Assembly: GCA_041392805.1 (NCBI GenBank)
Contig: JAWKLJ010000001.1
Span: 1,736,001 to 1,800,000 of the forward strand
Direction: 5' to 3'
Length of the DNA stretch: 64,000 nucleotides
DNA from: Saprospiraceae bacterium
GTDB taxonomy: Bacteria; Bacteroidota; Bacteroidia; Chitinophagales; Saprospiraceae
Shown: positions 44,288 through 52,240 of the stretch, in pieces
Layout of the letters: each line of letters opens with the position of its first letter
Position numbering within the stretch: the stretch's first letter is position 1
Position numbers and translations under genes: made by a program
The notes under the pieces: generated by a model
Databases searched by the model: none
What the model was told of the DNA's origin: nothing
What the model saw: only the letters and a program-made list of their open reading frames with translations

Positions 44288-45178
44288 TTATGAGGGTTTA
44301 TTCATTTCGGCAGTAACCATTGGCAGTCGGGGGTCCTGCCCTTTCCAGGTGCCATAGATCCACTTGTGATCTGGATCATCGGTGTTGGCGAGCGATTGGT
44401 CGCTACCTGTTAGAAAATTGAGGTAATATACATTGTAGCCGTGGCCTGCTACGACGGGATGATAGCCCTTGGGCACCATCACCAGGTCATTGTTTCGGGG
44501 TCTAACGATCTCATCCAGGCTTCTATCTGAAGTATACACTTGTTGAATAGCGTACCCTTGCGGTTTATCGATTTTATAGAAGTAAGTTTCTTCCAATCGA
44601 GCCTCCAGGACCTTGCCCGATTCATCCAGGATGCGCTCATCGTGCTTATGGGCAGGGAAGGAACTCCAGTTGCCAGAGGGCGTATACACCTCTACGCAAA
44701 CCAGCCGATGGCAGTCAAACCCCGGCTGTAGGAGGCCATTAATTTGCCGGTTGGCGTTATCACCTCCGCGCAATTCTATCGCGCATTCTTCTGGTTGTTT
44801 GAAATAGGCCGGATGATCTTCATCTGTCTCACACCAGCCAATCCCTATGTCCAGGATGTCACTGTCAGCGCTAAGGGTGAAATTTGTCCTACGAGGCAAA
44901 TATAGGGTATGTGCAATGCCACTAAAGACATCTTTTCGGCCATTGCTTGTTTTCCAGTCTCCTTTATCAGAGCTAACCGAAAAATTACCCCCCAACAACA
45001 CAATAGCATACTCGTTTTCCCCTGTATAATGAGCCCACTGTTCTCCTTTTTTAAGGATTCGGGCTTGAAAATTAAGAAATTCCCATCCCGCTTCTTCTCT
45101 TCTAACATCCTGATAGATACCAGCTTCCTGCTCGGAATCTGCCACCACAAGTAATGGACTTTGTGTTGATCTTTTCAT
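44288..45178 (-). CDS. iolB: 5-deoxy-glucuronate isomerase
   Basis: A 296-residue cupin-type isomerase converting 5-deoxy-D-glucuronate to 2-deoxy-5-keto-D-gluconate. The metal site is visible in WSSFPAHKHDER (two His), the Glu of ARLEETYFYKI, and the His of MVPKGYHPVVAGHGYNVYYLNF. Length matches the IolB/KduI family. It is the first gene of the inositol operon; the promoter should lie in the 191-bp divergent gap to the DUF2306 gene, though I found no clear TAnnTTTG box there. No IolR-type regulator is in the window. Confidence 0.93.
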   Translation of the reverse strand: MKRSTQSPLLVVADSEQEAGIYQDVRREEAGWEFLNFQARILKKGEQWAHYTGENEYAIVLLGGNFSVSSDKGDWKTSNGRKDVFSGIAHTLYLPRRTNFTLSADSDILDIGIGWCETDEDHPAYFKQPEECAIELRGGDNANRQINGLLQPGFDCHRLVCVEVYTPSGNWSSFPAHKHDERILDESGKVLEARLEETYFYKIDKPQGYAIQQVYTSDRSLDEIVRPRNNDLVMVPKGYHPVVAGHGYNVYYLNFLTGSDQSLANTDDPDHKWIYGTWKGQDPRLPMVTAEMNKPS

Positions 45179-45369
45179 AAGTTGGTTTTTCTTCCCCCAA
45201 TAATAGGATAAATGCAGGTTTTTTTTTGCATTTGTGGGATTGAATTTAACACTTCTATTTTTTAGGCAATCTTTGTGTGCTTAAAATACGTGAAGTGAGT
45301 TTGGAGTTATTTAATTGAAGCATTAGTTAGATAACGAATCTAAAGAACATAAAGCAAATCCAACAACCT

Positions 45370-46017
45370 ATGCAATTCCAAGGGGTACTAAAAACGGGGA
45401 TTTTTGCGAGTTTGATTTTGGCTTCCAGCTATTTGATGCTGCAAATTATTTTGCCTTATACGAGTGGCGCCTTGGACATCGATTTTTTACTCACCAAACA
45501 ACACATCATCCACCTCCTGCATTATCGCTTTGCTTTTTATTTTCACATCTTCACGAGCCTGTTTGTTTTGTTGGCTGGTATCCTACAATTTTCAGGTTTC
45601 TTTTTGCGAAAATGGCCATTGCTACACCGCTGGATAGGTCGATCGTATGTTTTTATCATCTTGTGTATCAGCGGCCCAGCTGCGATGGTGATGTCTTTTT
45701 ATGCCAATGGCGGCTGGATGTCTCGAATCAGCTTTATCATCCTGACGGCACTTTGGTGGTGGTTCACTTGGAAAGCCTACCAGACAGCCAGACAGCGCGC
45801 CTTTGCCACACATGGTGAGTTTATGATTCGCTCTTATGCGCTCACCCTTTCGGCTATCACCTTGCGCATTTATCAATTTTTATTGGGCACTTTTTGGTTG
45901 ATGGATCCGCAGTTTCAATACCTCTTGGTAGCTTGGGGAAGCTGGGTGATCAACCTGGGGCTAGCAGAGGGACTGATTAGGTGGCAGAGAAGGAAGGATC
46001 CGTTATTTTTTCAATAA
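45370..46017 (+). CDS. DUF2306-type membrane protein
   Basis: A 215-residue integral membrane protein with about six hydrophobic segments (GIFASLILASSYLMLQIIL; FYFHIFTSLFVLLAGILQF; YVFIILCISGPAAMVMSFY; ISFIILTALWWWFTW; a C-terminal pair). The HIFTS...LLAGILQF...HRWIGRSYV pattern is typical of DUF2306 proteins, with conserved histidines (FHIF, LLHRWIGR, ATHGEFMIRSYAL) that could bind haem or metal (inference). It is divergent from iolB. Its last 41 bp overlap the convergent hypothetical gene. Function unknown. Confidence 0.75.
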   Translation: MQFQGVLKTGIFASLILASSYLMLQIILPYTSGALDIDFLLTKQHIIHLLHYRFAFYFHIFTSLFVLLAGILQFSGFFLRKWPLLHRWIGRSYVFIILCISGPAAMVMSFYANGGWMSRISFIILTALWWWFTWKAYQTARQRAFATHGEFMIRSYALTLSAITLRIYQFLLGTFWLMDPQFQYLLVAWGSWVINLGLAEGLIRWQRRKDPLFFQ

Positions 46018-46426
46018 ATTGCACCATTTCTGCTTTGGAATGTTGTTTTAAGCACCATTTTTCGATGAGTAATGAAGCCAATGCCTTGGATTCTTTTGAC
46101 AAGACCATGTCGATCACCAATTCCTCCACTGGAGGCAAATTTTCATCCCATTGAATCGTATCTATCCAACTCGATAAATCTATATTTTCTGAACCATTAT
46201 TTGCCACTTGAACAATTCGTATAGCTCTATGTAATGTAGGCAAAAAAGCATTAAAGATTGGATTGCCATCATATTCTAATTGCCCATTCTGTTTTTCATT
46301 AAGGTACGGTTGATAGGTGAAATGCTGCTGCTCCGCCAACTGGTCAAAAAAACGTTTCCAAGATGCACGTGCCAGGTTGTATACCCGTTTGTTTTCTAGA
46401 AAATCTGAATATAATAGTTCTACCAT
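45977..46426 (-). CDS. Hypothetical protein (149 residues)
   Basis: Not recognised. I prefer the ATG at 46426 (MVELLYSDFLENKRVYNLAR) over the upstream frame, whose first 26 residues are low-complexity. It is soluble and mainly helical, rich in aromatic and acidic residues (YQPYLNEKQNGQLEYDGNPIF; SSWIDTIQWDENLPPVEELV), with no signal peptide. It overlaps the convergent DUF2306 gene by 41 bp at its C-terminus. Coding composition looks real, but no function can be offered. Confidence 0.6.
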   Translation of the reverse strand: MVELLYSDFLENKRVYNLARASWKRFFDQLAEQQHFTYQPYLNEKQNGQLEYDGNPIFNAFLPTLHRAIRIVQVANNGSENIDLSSWIDTIQWDENLPPVEELVIDMVLSKESKALASLLIEKWCLKQHSKAEMVQFIEKITDPSFSAT

Positions 46427-46556
46427 AATCTCAAAATAGCAGGAAAAAAAGCAAATATAATTTATTTCGCCAATAAAATGCATTTTTTGCTTTTTTTTAC
46501 TCAAAAACTATTGCGCATGCAGAAATTGGAATTTGCTGGCTCATCTTTATAAGCAA

Positions 46557-47012
46557 TTATTTTTTACCATCAACTTTCTCCTTCCCCTTTTCCGACAAGG
46601 TCCCTAAGGTGCTTCGGGTCATCTTCTTGATATAATCCACCCGACGAAAGCGCAGGGCCGACCAATCCTCATCGATGGCTACCATCCGGACCGGTTCAAA
46701 GTCAAATTCCCCTAAAATAGCCCAGCTATCATCTCGGGAGACATCACTTTTGTATTTTTTGGACGATTTTTTGGGATAGGCGAACCAAAGGAGGCCGTCT
46801 CCTTGCAGGGCCTTGTCCAATTGGGGTGCCCACTCGACAATTTCAGCCTTTTGGGTGACAAAAAGGAGCACAAAGGTAGTCTCCTTTAGGGTCGTATGCA
46901 TCGTGGTAAAAGCCTCCATGTCTTTGCAAGGACTAGCAAAGGTCTCCGGGGCATGAATAATGACGATCTCTTTTTGATCTTTGAAGTTTAATTTCTTAAA
47001 AATAGGGTGCAT
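46557..47012 (-). CDS. Small conserved protein, DUF3052-like
   Basis: 151 residues, cytoplasmic. The order IVIIHAPETF, a TTFVLLFVTQKAEIVEWAPQL strand-helix, DGLLWFAYPKKSSKKYKSDV, then FEPVRMVAIDEDWSALRFRRV resembles DUF3052-type proteins (…PK…DW…RLR). The C-terminus is lysine-rich. The function is unknown. It reads away from the Gfo/Idh block and is 130 bp upstream of the unrecognised helical protein on the same strand. Confidence 0.65.
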   Translation of the reverse strand: MHPIFKKLNFKDQKEIVIIHAPETFASPCKDMEAFTTMHTTLKETTFVLLFVTQKAEIVEWAPQLDKALQGDGLLWFAYPKKSSKKYKSDVSRDDSWAILGEFDFEPVRMVAIDEDWSALRFRRVDYIKKMTRSTLGTLSEKGKEKVDGKK

Positions 47013-47527
47013 TCGTTACAGTTTAGGGTTAAAAATAGGTATTATTCGAGTGCCTTTGAAACAAAGGCTTTATAAAACGTCATAATCTTCTTAACTTTAA
47101 CGTCAGGTTTGCGTACTTGTGGTCTTTTATAGGCTAGGGTTACAGGGTTTTACCAGGATGCTTGGCTGTAAAGTTTGCTTTTCCACCTTTTCGCGGGAAA
47201 AGGTGGAGCCAAAACCGCCGCCTGACGCATCTTCGGCTAAAACAGTCTTCCACTACGTTGCACAAAAAGAAACTCGCCATTGGGTTTGGGTGACCACTTA
47301 AACATTGTTGATTGTCAAATGTTTACAGCTGATCCTGGTTGCTTCGAAGCTCAAACAGTTTTTTGTGCGGGCTCTTCGTTTCAGACTGTTTTTTAACGCC
47401 GAATCTGCTAATGGCGGACTCCTTCATGGCAAACCTCACGTTAACTTTAAACGCGCAGACAGCTAAATGCGACAAAACGATTAACTTAACTTCCTGGCAA
47501 TTCCAAAGCCAGGGACAAAAACAAGTC
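47013..47527. other. Intergenic stretch with a strong hairpin
   Basis: 515 bp with no convincing gene. CCACCTTTTC-GCGG-GAAAAGGTGG (47183-47206) is a perfect 10-bp stem. The open frame across it (47119-47301) looks like repeat-derived sequence. In-frame sequence 47339-47527 is open toward the Gfo/Idh gene but does not resemble its family, so it is treated as leader. Confidence 0.45.
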
Positions 47528-48886
47528 ATGGAAAAATCATCTAATTCAAGAAGAGCCTTTCTTAAAAAGGCGGGCTTGAGCACTGCTGGCCTAGCCATGG
47601 GTATCAGTGCACAAAGTTATGCTAATATCATCGGCTCAAATGATCGGGTCAGGGTTGGGATTGTAGGGTTTTCCAATCGGGTAAAAGGCGCCCTCATTCC
47701 TGCTTTTTTAGTCAGTAATAAACAGACGAACTTTGAGATCGTTGGGGTTTCGGATATCTGGAATCGCCGAAGAGAGGAAGGTGCAGCTTATATCAAGGAA
47801 AAGACAGGTAATACCATCAGCACCTACCGCAACAATGAGGAGCTATACGAAAAAAATGAGATCGACGCGGTCATCATCTCCACAGCCGACTTCCAACACG
47901 CCATGCATACCGTCGAGGCAGCCAAGGCCAAAAAAGACGCCTATGTTGAAAAGCCCTTTGCCGAAACGATGGAGGACGCCCGTGCTGCTAAAAAAGCGGT
48001 GAAGGAGGCGGGCATTATTGTCCAGATTGGCTCCCAACGAAGAAGTGGCAAAAACTATCATGCCGCCCATGAATACATTCAATCTGGCCAATTTGGAGAC
48101 ATTGTCATGGTAGAAATGACCTGGAACGTCAACCAGCCTGGTCGCTGGCGATTGCCGAAATTAGTCGCTAGCATTAAGGAATCCGATACCGATTGGAAAC
48201 GCTATTTGCTCAACCGCCCCTATGAGGCCTGGGATCCACGGAAATACCTTGAATACAGGTTGTTTTGGCCTTACTCCTCTGGCATACCTGGGCAATGGAT
48301 GTCCCACCAGATTGATACGGTACATTGGTTTACCGGCCTTTCTCATCCACGTAGTGTGGCGGCCAACGGCGGCATTTATGTTTGGAAGGATGGTCGCAAA
48401 AACTATGATACGATGACGGCCGTTTTTGATTACGGTCCTTTGGATGATCCGTCCAAAGGCTTTCAGGTTGTTTATTCCTCTCGTTTTTCCAATTCAGCAG
48501 GTGGCACCAAAGAAATTTATTATTCCAATGGTGGGGAACTTAACCTTGACACCAACAAGGTAACGCCAAATGGTGGCTTGAATGCAAGAAACGCCAAATC
48601 AATGAATTTGGAGGCGAATCTACTTCAAGAATATAATCTAGCAGACGCTGATGTACAAGTAGTTACTGCTGCTGATACGGGTGCCGATGATATGACCAGC
48701 ATGCATATGCTCAATTGGATGGAGTGTGTTCGCAGCAGGGAAACGCCTAATGCCCCAGTTGAAGTTGGTTATAACCACTCTATTGCTAATATCATGACAA
48801 CGGCGGCACTTCGAACAGGCCAGTTTGTTACTTTCGATGAACAGAAGCAAAATGTTTTGGCAGGTGATAAAGTGTTTAAGTTTTAG
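47528..48886 (+). CDS. Tat-exported Gfo/Idh/MocA-family oxidoreductase
   Basis: 452 residues from the ATG at 47528; the start gives a twin-arginine leader NSRRAFLKKAGLSTAGLAMG and cleavage near AQSYA. An NAD(P)-binding Rossmann fold follows (VRVGIVGFSNRVKGALIP), with the catalytic-lysine motif YVEKPFAETMEDA and a C-terminal domain with WMSHQIDTVHWFTGLSHPRSV (the H-x-x-D-x-x-x-W variant). Export with bound cofactor implies periplasmic action on a sugar or sugar derivative. It is followed after 21 bp by the DUF6807 lipoprotein, so probably co-transcribed. Confidence 0.86.
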   Translation: MEKSSNSRRAFLKKAGLSTAGLAMGISAQSYANIIGSNDRVRVGIVGFSNRVKGALIPAFLVSNKQTNFEIVGVSDIWNRRREEGAAYIKEKTGNTISTYRNNEELYEKNEIDAVIISTADFQHAMHTVEAAKAKKDAYVEKPFAETMEDARAAKKAVKEAGIIVQIGSQRRSGKNYHAAHEYIQSGQFGDIVMVEMTWNVNQPGRWRLPKLVASIKESDTDWKRYLLNRPYEAWDPRKYLEYRLFWPYSSGIPGQWMSHQIDTVHWFTGLSHPRSVAANGGIYVWKDGRKNYDTMTAVFDYGPLDDPSKGFQVVYSSRFSNSAGGTKEIYYSNGGELNLDTNKVTPNGGLNARNAKSMNLEANLLQEYNLADADVQVVTAADTGADDMTSMHMLNWMECVRSRETPNAPVEVGYNHSIANIMTTAALRTGQFVTFDEQKQNVLAGDKVFKF

Positions 48887-48907
48887 TCAAATATCCATTT
48901 CAAAAAC

Positions 48908-50002
48908 ATGAAAAAACCGATATCCGGCTCCCGCTACTTTTTGCTTTGCCTTTTTGGTCTAGTCGCACTTTCTTGTGCCCAAAAAATGACTAGCCAAAAG
49001 CAAGATGCAGCGTCAAAAATGACTAAAAATAAGGTGCAGCTTATTTCCCTTCCCGCTGAGCGGCGAGTAAATGTACTCATTGATGGCCAATTGTTTACCG
49101 CCTACCAGTATCCTGCCGATATTGCCAAACCTGTTCTGTATCCTTTGCTTACACCAAGTGGAAAAATGCTCACCAGGGGCTTTCCTATGGATGCTAAAGC
49201 AGGAGAAAGAGTAGATCATCCGCACCATGTGGGCATTTGGCTCAATTATGGGTATGTCAATGGCCTGGATTTTTGGAATAATTCAGAGGCCATCCCCGCT
49301 GAGAAAAAGGACAAATATGGCACGATTTATCACCAGGCGATTGATGAAATAGAACAGGGAAATGGCCAGGCAACACTAAAGGTTTCCGCCAGTTGGAAAG
49401 CACCGACAGGGCAGACGCTATTGGACGAAGCAACTACTTTTATCTTTTCGGTGAATGGAGATACCCGAATCATCGAGCGAATCACCAAGCTTACCGCAAA
49501 AGCGATCGATGTTTCTTTCAAAGACAATAAGGAAGGCATGTTTGGTATCCGCGTCACCAGGGCCTTGGAATTTCCGACTGAAAAGCCTGTTTTACTCACT
49601 GGTGCTGATGGAAAACCCGCAGCAGCGCCTACCATAGACAATGAAGGGGTCAATGGCAATTATCTGAGCAGTGAGGGGATAACAGGAAGGGGCGTCTGGG
49701 GAACCCGTGGTAAATGGATGAACTTGTATGGTAGTTTGGAAGGGGAAGAAGTCGCCATCGCCATTTTAGATCATCCGGGCAACCCTGGTTATCCCACTTA
49801 TTGGCATGCGAGGGACTATGGCCTTTTTGCTGCCAATCCCTTGGGACAGTCGGCGCTTTCCAAAGGGAAAGATGAGCTTAATTTTGCACTAAAAGCCGGA
49901 GAATCGGTGACCTTCAGGTACCAAATATTGGTGCATGCGGGTGCTGCGTTGTCGAAGGAGGAGATTGAGGCGGCATCGGAGGCCTTTGGCTCAGGAAGCT
50001 AA
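48908..50002 (+). CDS. DUF6807 (PmoA-like) lipoprotein
   Basis: A 364-residue lipoprotein with lipobox VALSC (C23). The core matches the family often labelled 'PmoA/DUF6807': FTAYQYPADIAKPVLYPLLTPSGKMLTRGFP, DHPHHVGIWLNYGYVNGLDFWNN (conserved His pair), then NYLSSEGITGRGVWGTRGKWM and HPGNPGYPTYWHARDYGLFAANPLG. It is not a methane monooxygenase; the fold is beta-rich and the role probably carbohydrate-related. It usually sits next to Gfo/Idh/MocA genes, as here. The stop codon touches the left end of a MITE-like element. Confidence 0.8.
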   Translation: MKKPISGSRYFLLCLFGLVALSCAQKMTSQKQDAASKMTKNKVQLISLPAERRVNVLIDGQLFTAYQYPADIAKPVLYPLLTPSGKMLTRGFPMDAKAGERVDHPHHVGIWLNYGYVNGLDFWNNSEAIPAEKKDKYGTIYHQAIDEIEQGNGQATLKVSASWKAPTGQTLLDEATTFIFSVNGDTRIIERITKLTAKAIDVSFKDNKEGMFGIRVTRALEFPTEKPVLLTGADGKPAAAPTIDNEGVNGNYLSSEGITGRGVWGTRGKWMNLYGSLEGEEVAIAILDHPGNPGYPTYWHARDYGLFAANPLGQSALSKGKDELNFALKAGESVTFRYQILVHAGAALSKEEIEAASEAFGSGS

Positions 50003-50164
50003 GAGCATGTTTGGAGGTCGCTTTTGGAGGCAAAAAGTGTCAATTTTTCGCTGAGACTAGGCACTTTTTGAAGTTCATACCCTTCGGTACGGACGAAAAA
50101 AGTAACGAAGTATCAGCGAAAAAGGGATAGTTTTAGGCCCAAAAGGTGACCTCCAAACATGCTC
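50003..50164. mobile_element. MITE-like element, 162 bp, copy 1
   Basis: The terminal inverted repeat is GAGCATGTTTGGAGGTC (left) with GACCTCCAAACATGCTC (right). TAA flanks both ends (50000-50002, which is the stop codon of the DUF6807 gene, and 50165-50167), consistent with a 3-bp target duplication. It shares its internal sequence (for example CGGTACGGACGAAAAAAGTA) with 61755-61916. It encodes no transposase, so it would need one in trans. Confidence 0.8.
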
Positions 50165-50228
50165 TAAGGGATGGTCTGAGAGCTTGTCTGAGAAAGCCCT
50201 TTATATTTTAATACAAGCGTCAAATCCA

Positions 50229-52091
50229 ATGATAAAAAACATCCTCTATCTCTCATCGTTCCTATGCTTGGCAACTGCTTGCCAGGAAGTAGCGGAGGAT
50301 TTACCCCCGCCCAATATCCTTTGGATTACTTGTGAAGACATCAGTCCAAACATCGGGGCCTATGGCGATGTCTATGCCCATACACCCCATATCGACCAAT
50401 TGGCGGCAGCAGGTATCCGCTACACCAATGCCTTTGCCTCCGCCCCGGTTTGCGCGGTGGCCCGCTCTGGTATTATAACCGGAATGTATGCTTCCTCACA
50501 AGGGACGCAATATATGCGCTGCGATGGCAGGCTGCCGGAAGGCATCCAGACCTATCCTGATTATCTAAGAGCGGCGGGTTACTATTGCACCAATAATAGT
50601 AAGACCGACTACAACCTGGACATTGACCACAAAGCGCTTTGGGATGAATCGAGTAATAAAGCACATTGGCGGAATCGGCCGAAGGCAGAACAACCTTTTT
50701 TTGCTATTTTCAATTTTACAACTTCTCACGAAAGTAGGGTAAATGAGGAAGACAACTATAAAAAAGCCATTTCAGACCTTCCGCCATCTCTCCTGAAAAA
50801 GCCAGGAGAAGTCCCACTTCCCCCCTATTATCCCGATACGGATATCGTTCGGGAATTGTGGGCTCGCTATTATAACATCATCACAGCCATGGACCAGCAG
50901 GTGGGGGAGATCATGCAACAATTGGAGGAAGACGGCCTTACAGAAAACACCATCGTTATTTTTTATTCCGATCACGGAGCTGGTATCCCTCGGCACAAAC
51001 GTTGGCTATATGATGCAGGACTTAGCGTCCCCTTCATCGTCAAGGCGCCTGAAAAATATGCGCACCTACTCCCGCATCCCCAGGGACAGCCTACGGATGA
51101 ACTCGTCAGCTTTATCGACCTGGCCCCTACTGCGCTTCATTTAGCCAATATTCCTGTTCCCGTTCATATGCAAGGCCGGGCTTTTCTAGGAAAAAACCTC
51201 AGCCCGGAAAGAAATTATATCCACGCGGGTCGCGACCGCATGGACGAACGCTACGATATGCAGCGCGCTGTTCGCAATAAAGACTATAAGTACATTCGCT
51301 ATTACGAACCCTACAAACCCTACTGCCAATACATGAATACGCCGGAACAAGGCGGCATTATGCAAGCCATTCGTGCGGCGGCAGCGGCGGGGACGCTTCC
51401 TGCCGCAGGGCTCCACATCGTGGCGCCATCCAAACCCAAGGAAGCCTTATACGATCTGAAAAAAGACCCGGACGAACTGCATAACCTGGCCGAAGACCCT
51501 GCTTATGCTGCCACCCTGGAGGAACTCCGGGCCGCCCATGCCCAATGGTCCGATGACACCAAAGATACCGGGCTCATCCCCGAAACTATTCTCCGGAAAT
51601 GGGAAGCTGATGCAAACAAGGCGATCTATCATATCATGCGGGAACAGGCAGTTCCGGTCAGCGAAATCCGCCAGACCGCCATTGGTGACTTGAGTATAGC
51701 AGATTGGACCAGCCGCCTGGGTCATAACAATGAGGCCGTCCGATATTGGGCAGCCATCCAATTGGGAAATCAAGCCCAAAACATCACTGACACGAGCCCA
51801 TTACAGCAATGTTTAACCGATAGTATTCCTATTGTTCGCCTTGCTGCCGCTCGGGCCCTCTGCTTGATCGGCAAAGTGCAAATGGGCTTGGATTGCTTGC
51901 AACAAGAACTCTTTCACTCCGATGAATGGGTTCGGCTCGCCAGCGCACAGGTCTTGGATGAATTGGGTGAACAAGCCAGGCCCGCCCTAAGTGCCCTCCA
52001 AGGTGTGATGGCTGACCAGAATAAATATGTGGTACGGGTAGCTAATCATGCCATAAACGGCTTGATGGGGACGGAGGTGGTGGTGCCGTGA
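50229..52091 (+). CDS. Sulfatase lipoprotein with C-terminal HEAT-type repeats
   Basis: 620 residues from the ATG at 50229, giving a lipoprotein signal LATAC (C18); an in-frame ATG at 50184 is less likely. It has an alkaline-phosphatase-like S1 sulfatase domain: NILWITCEDISPNIGAYGD (metal site), HTPHIDQLAAAGIRYTNAF, and the sulfatase box APVCAVARSGIITGMY, in which C75 would become formylglycine; position 3 of the CxPxR-type motif is Val, not Pro/Ala. YSDHGAGIPRHKRWLYD completes the metal site. From about residue 490, helical HEAT-like repeats follow (NNEAVRYWAAIQLGNQA, SIPIVRLAAARALCLIGK, DEWVRLASAQVLDELGE). It likely desulfates a glycan in the periplasm. Confidence 0.87.
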   Translation: MIKNILYLSSFLCLATACQEVAEDLPPPNILWITCEDISPNIGAYGDVYAHTPHIDQLAAAGIRYTNAFASAPVCAVARSGIITGMYASSQGTQYMRCDGRLPEGIQTYPDYLRAAGYYCTNNSKTDYNLDIDHKALWDESSNKAHWRNRPKAEQPFFAIFNFTTSHESRVNEEDNYKKAISDLPPSLLKKPGEVPLPPYYPDTDIVRELWARYYNIITAMDQQVGEIMQQLEEDGLTENTIVIFYSDHGAGIPRHKRWLYDAGLSVPFIVKAPEKYAHLLPHPQGQPTDELVSFIDLAPTALHLANIPVPVHMQGRAFLGKNLSPERNYIHAGRDRMDERYDMQRAVRNKDYKYIRYYEPYKPYCQYMNTPEQGGIMQAIRAAAAAGTLPAAGLHIVAPSKPKEALYDLKKDPDELHNLAEDPAYAATLEELRAAHAQWSDDTKDTGLIPETILRKWEADANKAIYHIMREQAVPVSEIRQTAIGDLSIADWTSRLGHNNEAVRYWAAIQLGNQAQNITDTSPLQQCLTDSIPIVRLAAARALCLIGKVQMGLDCLQQELFHSDEWVRLASAQVLDELGEQARPALSALQGVMADQNKYVVRVANHAINGLMGTEVVVP

Positions 52092-52240
52092 GGGCTAGGG
52101 CCATGACAGCTTCACAGCCCCAACTCGCGAACCAGCGACACAGCGACGCAGAAGACATTGACATTGACATTGACATTGAAATTGAAATTGAAATTGCCAT
52201 TGACATTGCCATCGCCATTATAAACTAAAACAGAAATACC
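52092..52240 (+). repeat. Modular intergenic repeat, locus D (sulfatase-Gfo/Idh)
   Basis: Plus-strand order: CAGCGACACAGCGACGCAGA (from about 52133), then (ATTGAC)x3 (ATTGAA)x3 ATTGCC ATTGAC ATTGCC ATCGCC ATTATAA, ending about 15 bp before the ATG at 52241. It is the shortest and cleanest member of the family, and lies in the same orientation relative to the following gene as loci A-C, here on the opposite DNA strand. Confidence 0.8.

Noticed and set aside
47119..47301. 60-codon frame across the CCACCTTTTC hairpin
   Set aside because: Cys/Lys-rich peptide dictated by the hairpin sequence; no supporting context.
47339..47527. N-terminal extension of the Gfo/Idh gene
   Set aside because: The Tat leader begins at 47528; the extension would bury it 63 residues inside the protein.
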